From NCBI GenBank assembly GCA_051531935.1, contig JAOPTR010000002.1:310001-374000 (forward strand): DNA of 64,000 nucleotides, in the 5' to 3' direction. Shown piece by piece: positions 63,359 to 64,000 of the stretch. Numbering within the stretch: position 1 is the stretch's first letter; every line of letters begins with the position of its first letter. The notes beneath the pieces were generated by a model. That model was not told where the DNA came from. It did not search any database and worked only from the letters and a program-made list of their open reading frames with translations. Position numbers and translations under genes: made by a program. The stretch is from OCS116 sp051531935. Its GTDB lineage: Bacteria; Pseudomonadota; Alphaproteobacteria; Rhizobiales; OSC116.

Positions 63359-64000
63359 TATTTTTCCCATTCTTCGCGCATGTCTAAGTCTAGTTCTACA
63401 TGGAATTTATTTCGGAATTGCTCATTATGCTTGGCATCAACCATAATATTCAGCTCAATCATTCCATCTTCCATATCATCACGCTCTTTCACTTGGCAAT
63501 GTCTATATATCCAAGCTAATTCAGCGCCGCGTGCGGGTGATAAAGTCATTTTGTAAAATTCATGATCTTTTTGTAAAACACTTTCAATGCGTTTCGAAAG
63601 TTCAAGCAAACCAGTAGATTTAACAGCAGAAATCGGAATGATGTTTTTATCTTCAGCAGCAATATTTTCAGCGGCTTCTCGCGCATCACTGTCCAAAAGA
63701 TCAGTTTTATTCCAAACTTTTACAATAGGAATTTGATATTCATCGCCGATACCTAGGTCTTTTAGTATCAATTGCACGTCAAGATCTTGAGCTTCAGTGT
63801 CTTCCGAAGCAATGTCTTCAACATGCAGAATCAAATCAGCCTCCAGCACTTCTTCAAGTGTGGCGCGAAATGCGGCCACCAGTTCATGAGGAAGATTCGA
63901 AATAAATCCAACTGTATCCGACATGATAATTGTGAGGCCTGTTGGTAGCTCGACTTGGCGCATTGTAGGGTCAAGTGTAGCAAACAACATGTCTTTCACC
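63358..64000 (-). CDS. hflX: GTPase HflX, C-terminal fragment
   Basis: The frame is open to the right edge, so the N-terminal part lies outside the window. The visible 213 residues hold G3 DTVGFISNLPHEL, G4 NKTDLL and the C-terminal HflX extension with a helical end. The upstream VKDMLFATLDPTMR segment matches the conserved entry to the G domain. HflX is a ribosome-associated GTPase that splits stalled ribosomes under stress. It shares its stop region with the VOC gene start. Confidence 0.93.
   Translation of the reverse strand, partial: VKDMLFATLDPTMRQVELPTGLTIIMSDTVGFISNLPHELVAAFRATLEEVLEADLILHVEDIASEDTEAQDLDVQLILKDLGIGDEYQIPIVKVWNKTDLLDSDAREAAENIAAEDKNIIPISAVKSTGLLELSKRIESVLQKDHEFYKMTLSPARGAELAWIYRHCQVKERDDMEDGMIELNIMVDAKHNEQFRNKFHVELDLDMREEWEK

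Noticed and set aside
1..64000. tRNA, rRNA, CRISPR arrays, insertion sequences or phage genes
   Set aside because: I looked for cloverleaf patterns, spaced direct repeats, transposase motifs and integrase motifs and found none I could support.

Overview
The window comes from the chromosome of an AT-rich alphaproteobacterium (roughly 40% GC by eye), most probably a marine Rhizobiales/Hyphomicrobiales-type lineage. Evidence for this is alphaproteobacterial marker genes (popZ, a DUF2336 protein, sdhE, trmFO, a GyrA with the acidic C-terminal insert), the GTTC-N7-GTTC form of the LexA operator, and gene blocks familiar from rhizobia: mfd-sdhE-recG-DUF502-glmS-glmU, gyrA-coaD-ppi-ppi, lepB-rnc-era, ssb/uvrA, valS-popZ-tolC-pcm, thrS-yidD, tpiA-ppiD-trp-lexA. 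I cannot name genus or species. Gene density is about one gene per kb. I see no tRNA, rRNA, insertion sequence, prophage or CRISPR array.

Layout. 1-10.4 kb: DNA repair and cell-envelope precursors (mfd fragment, sdhE, recG, DUF502, a TPR-SPOR lipoprotein-like protein, glmS, glmU), a SPOR-like membrane protein and a CDF metal transporter. 10.5-15 kb: gyrA-coaD and two cyclophilins closed by a terminator. 15-17.8 kb: a small denitrification island, nirK-nirV with an FNR/NnrR-type box, facing a divergent thiE-like gene. 18-22.5 kb: lepB-rnc-era and a Slt70-type lytic transglycosylase. 22.5-29.4 kb: an HhH membrane protein, ssb diverging from uvrA across a perfect LexA box, a MscS channel, small membrane and Sel1-repeat proteins. 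29.4-37.1 kb: ilvD, valS, popZ, tolC and a pcm-like gene, all leftward. 37.1-43.1 kb: a probable small RNA, trmFO, Hpt and DUF2336 proteins, a lytic transglycosylase and unknown exported/membrane proteins. 43.1-49.3 kb: thrS with a leader hairpin shaped like a tRNA-Thr anticodon arm, yidD, rluA, a 5'-nucleotidase behind a Pho box, GGCT and hydrolase genes. 49.4-53 kb: chromate module chrB-chrA, threonine dehydratase, an IscU-like scaffold. 53.1-56 kb: folE, hisI, a patatin and tpiA. 56.2-64 kb: ppiD, trpE, a fused trpG-trpD, trpC, lexA, a VOC protein and the hflX fragment.

How it fits together. Most of the window is housekeeping: DNA topology and repair, tRNA charging and modification, peptidoglycan precursors and turnover, amino-acid biosynthesis, and protein export and folding. 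The accessory flavour is limited to nitrite reduction, chromate resistance and phosphate scavenging. LexA and two of its probable targets (uvrA, lexA itself) are all present. The least explained items, and the best leads, are the structured RNA at 37.34-37.44 kb, the anticodon-arm-like thrS leader, the TrpG-TrpD fusion, and the three-unit exported protein at 42.0-42.9 kb.
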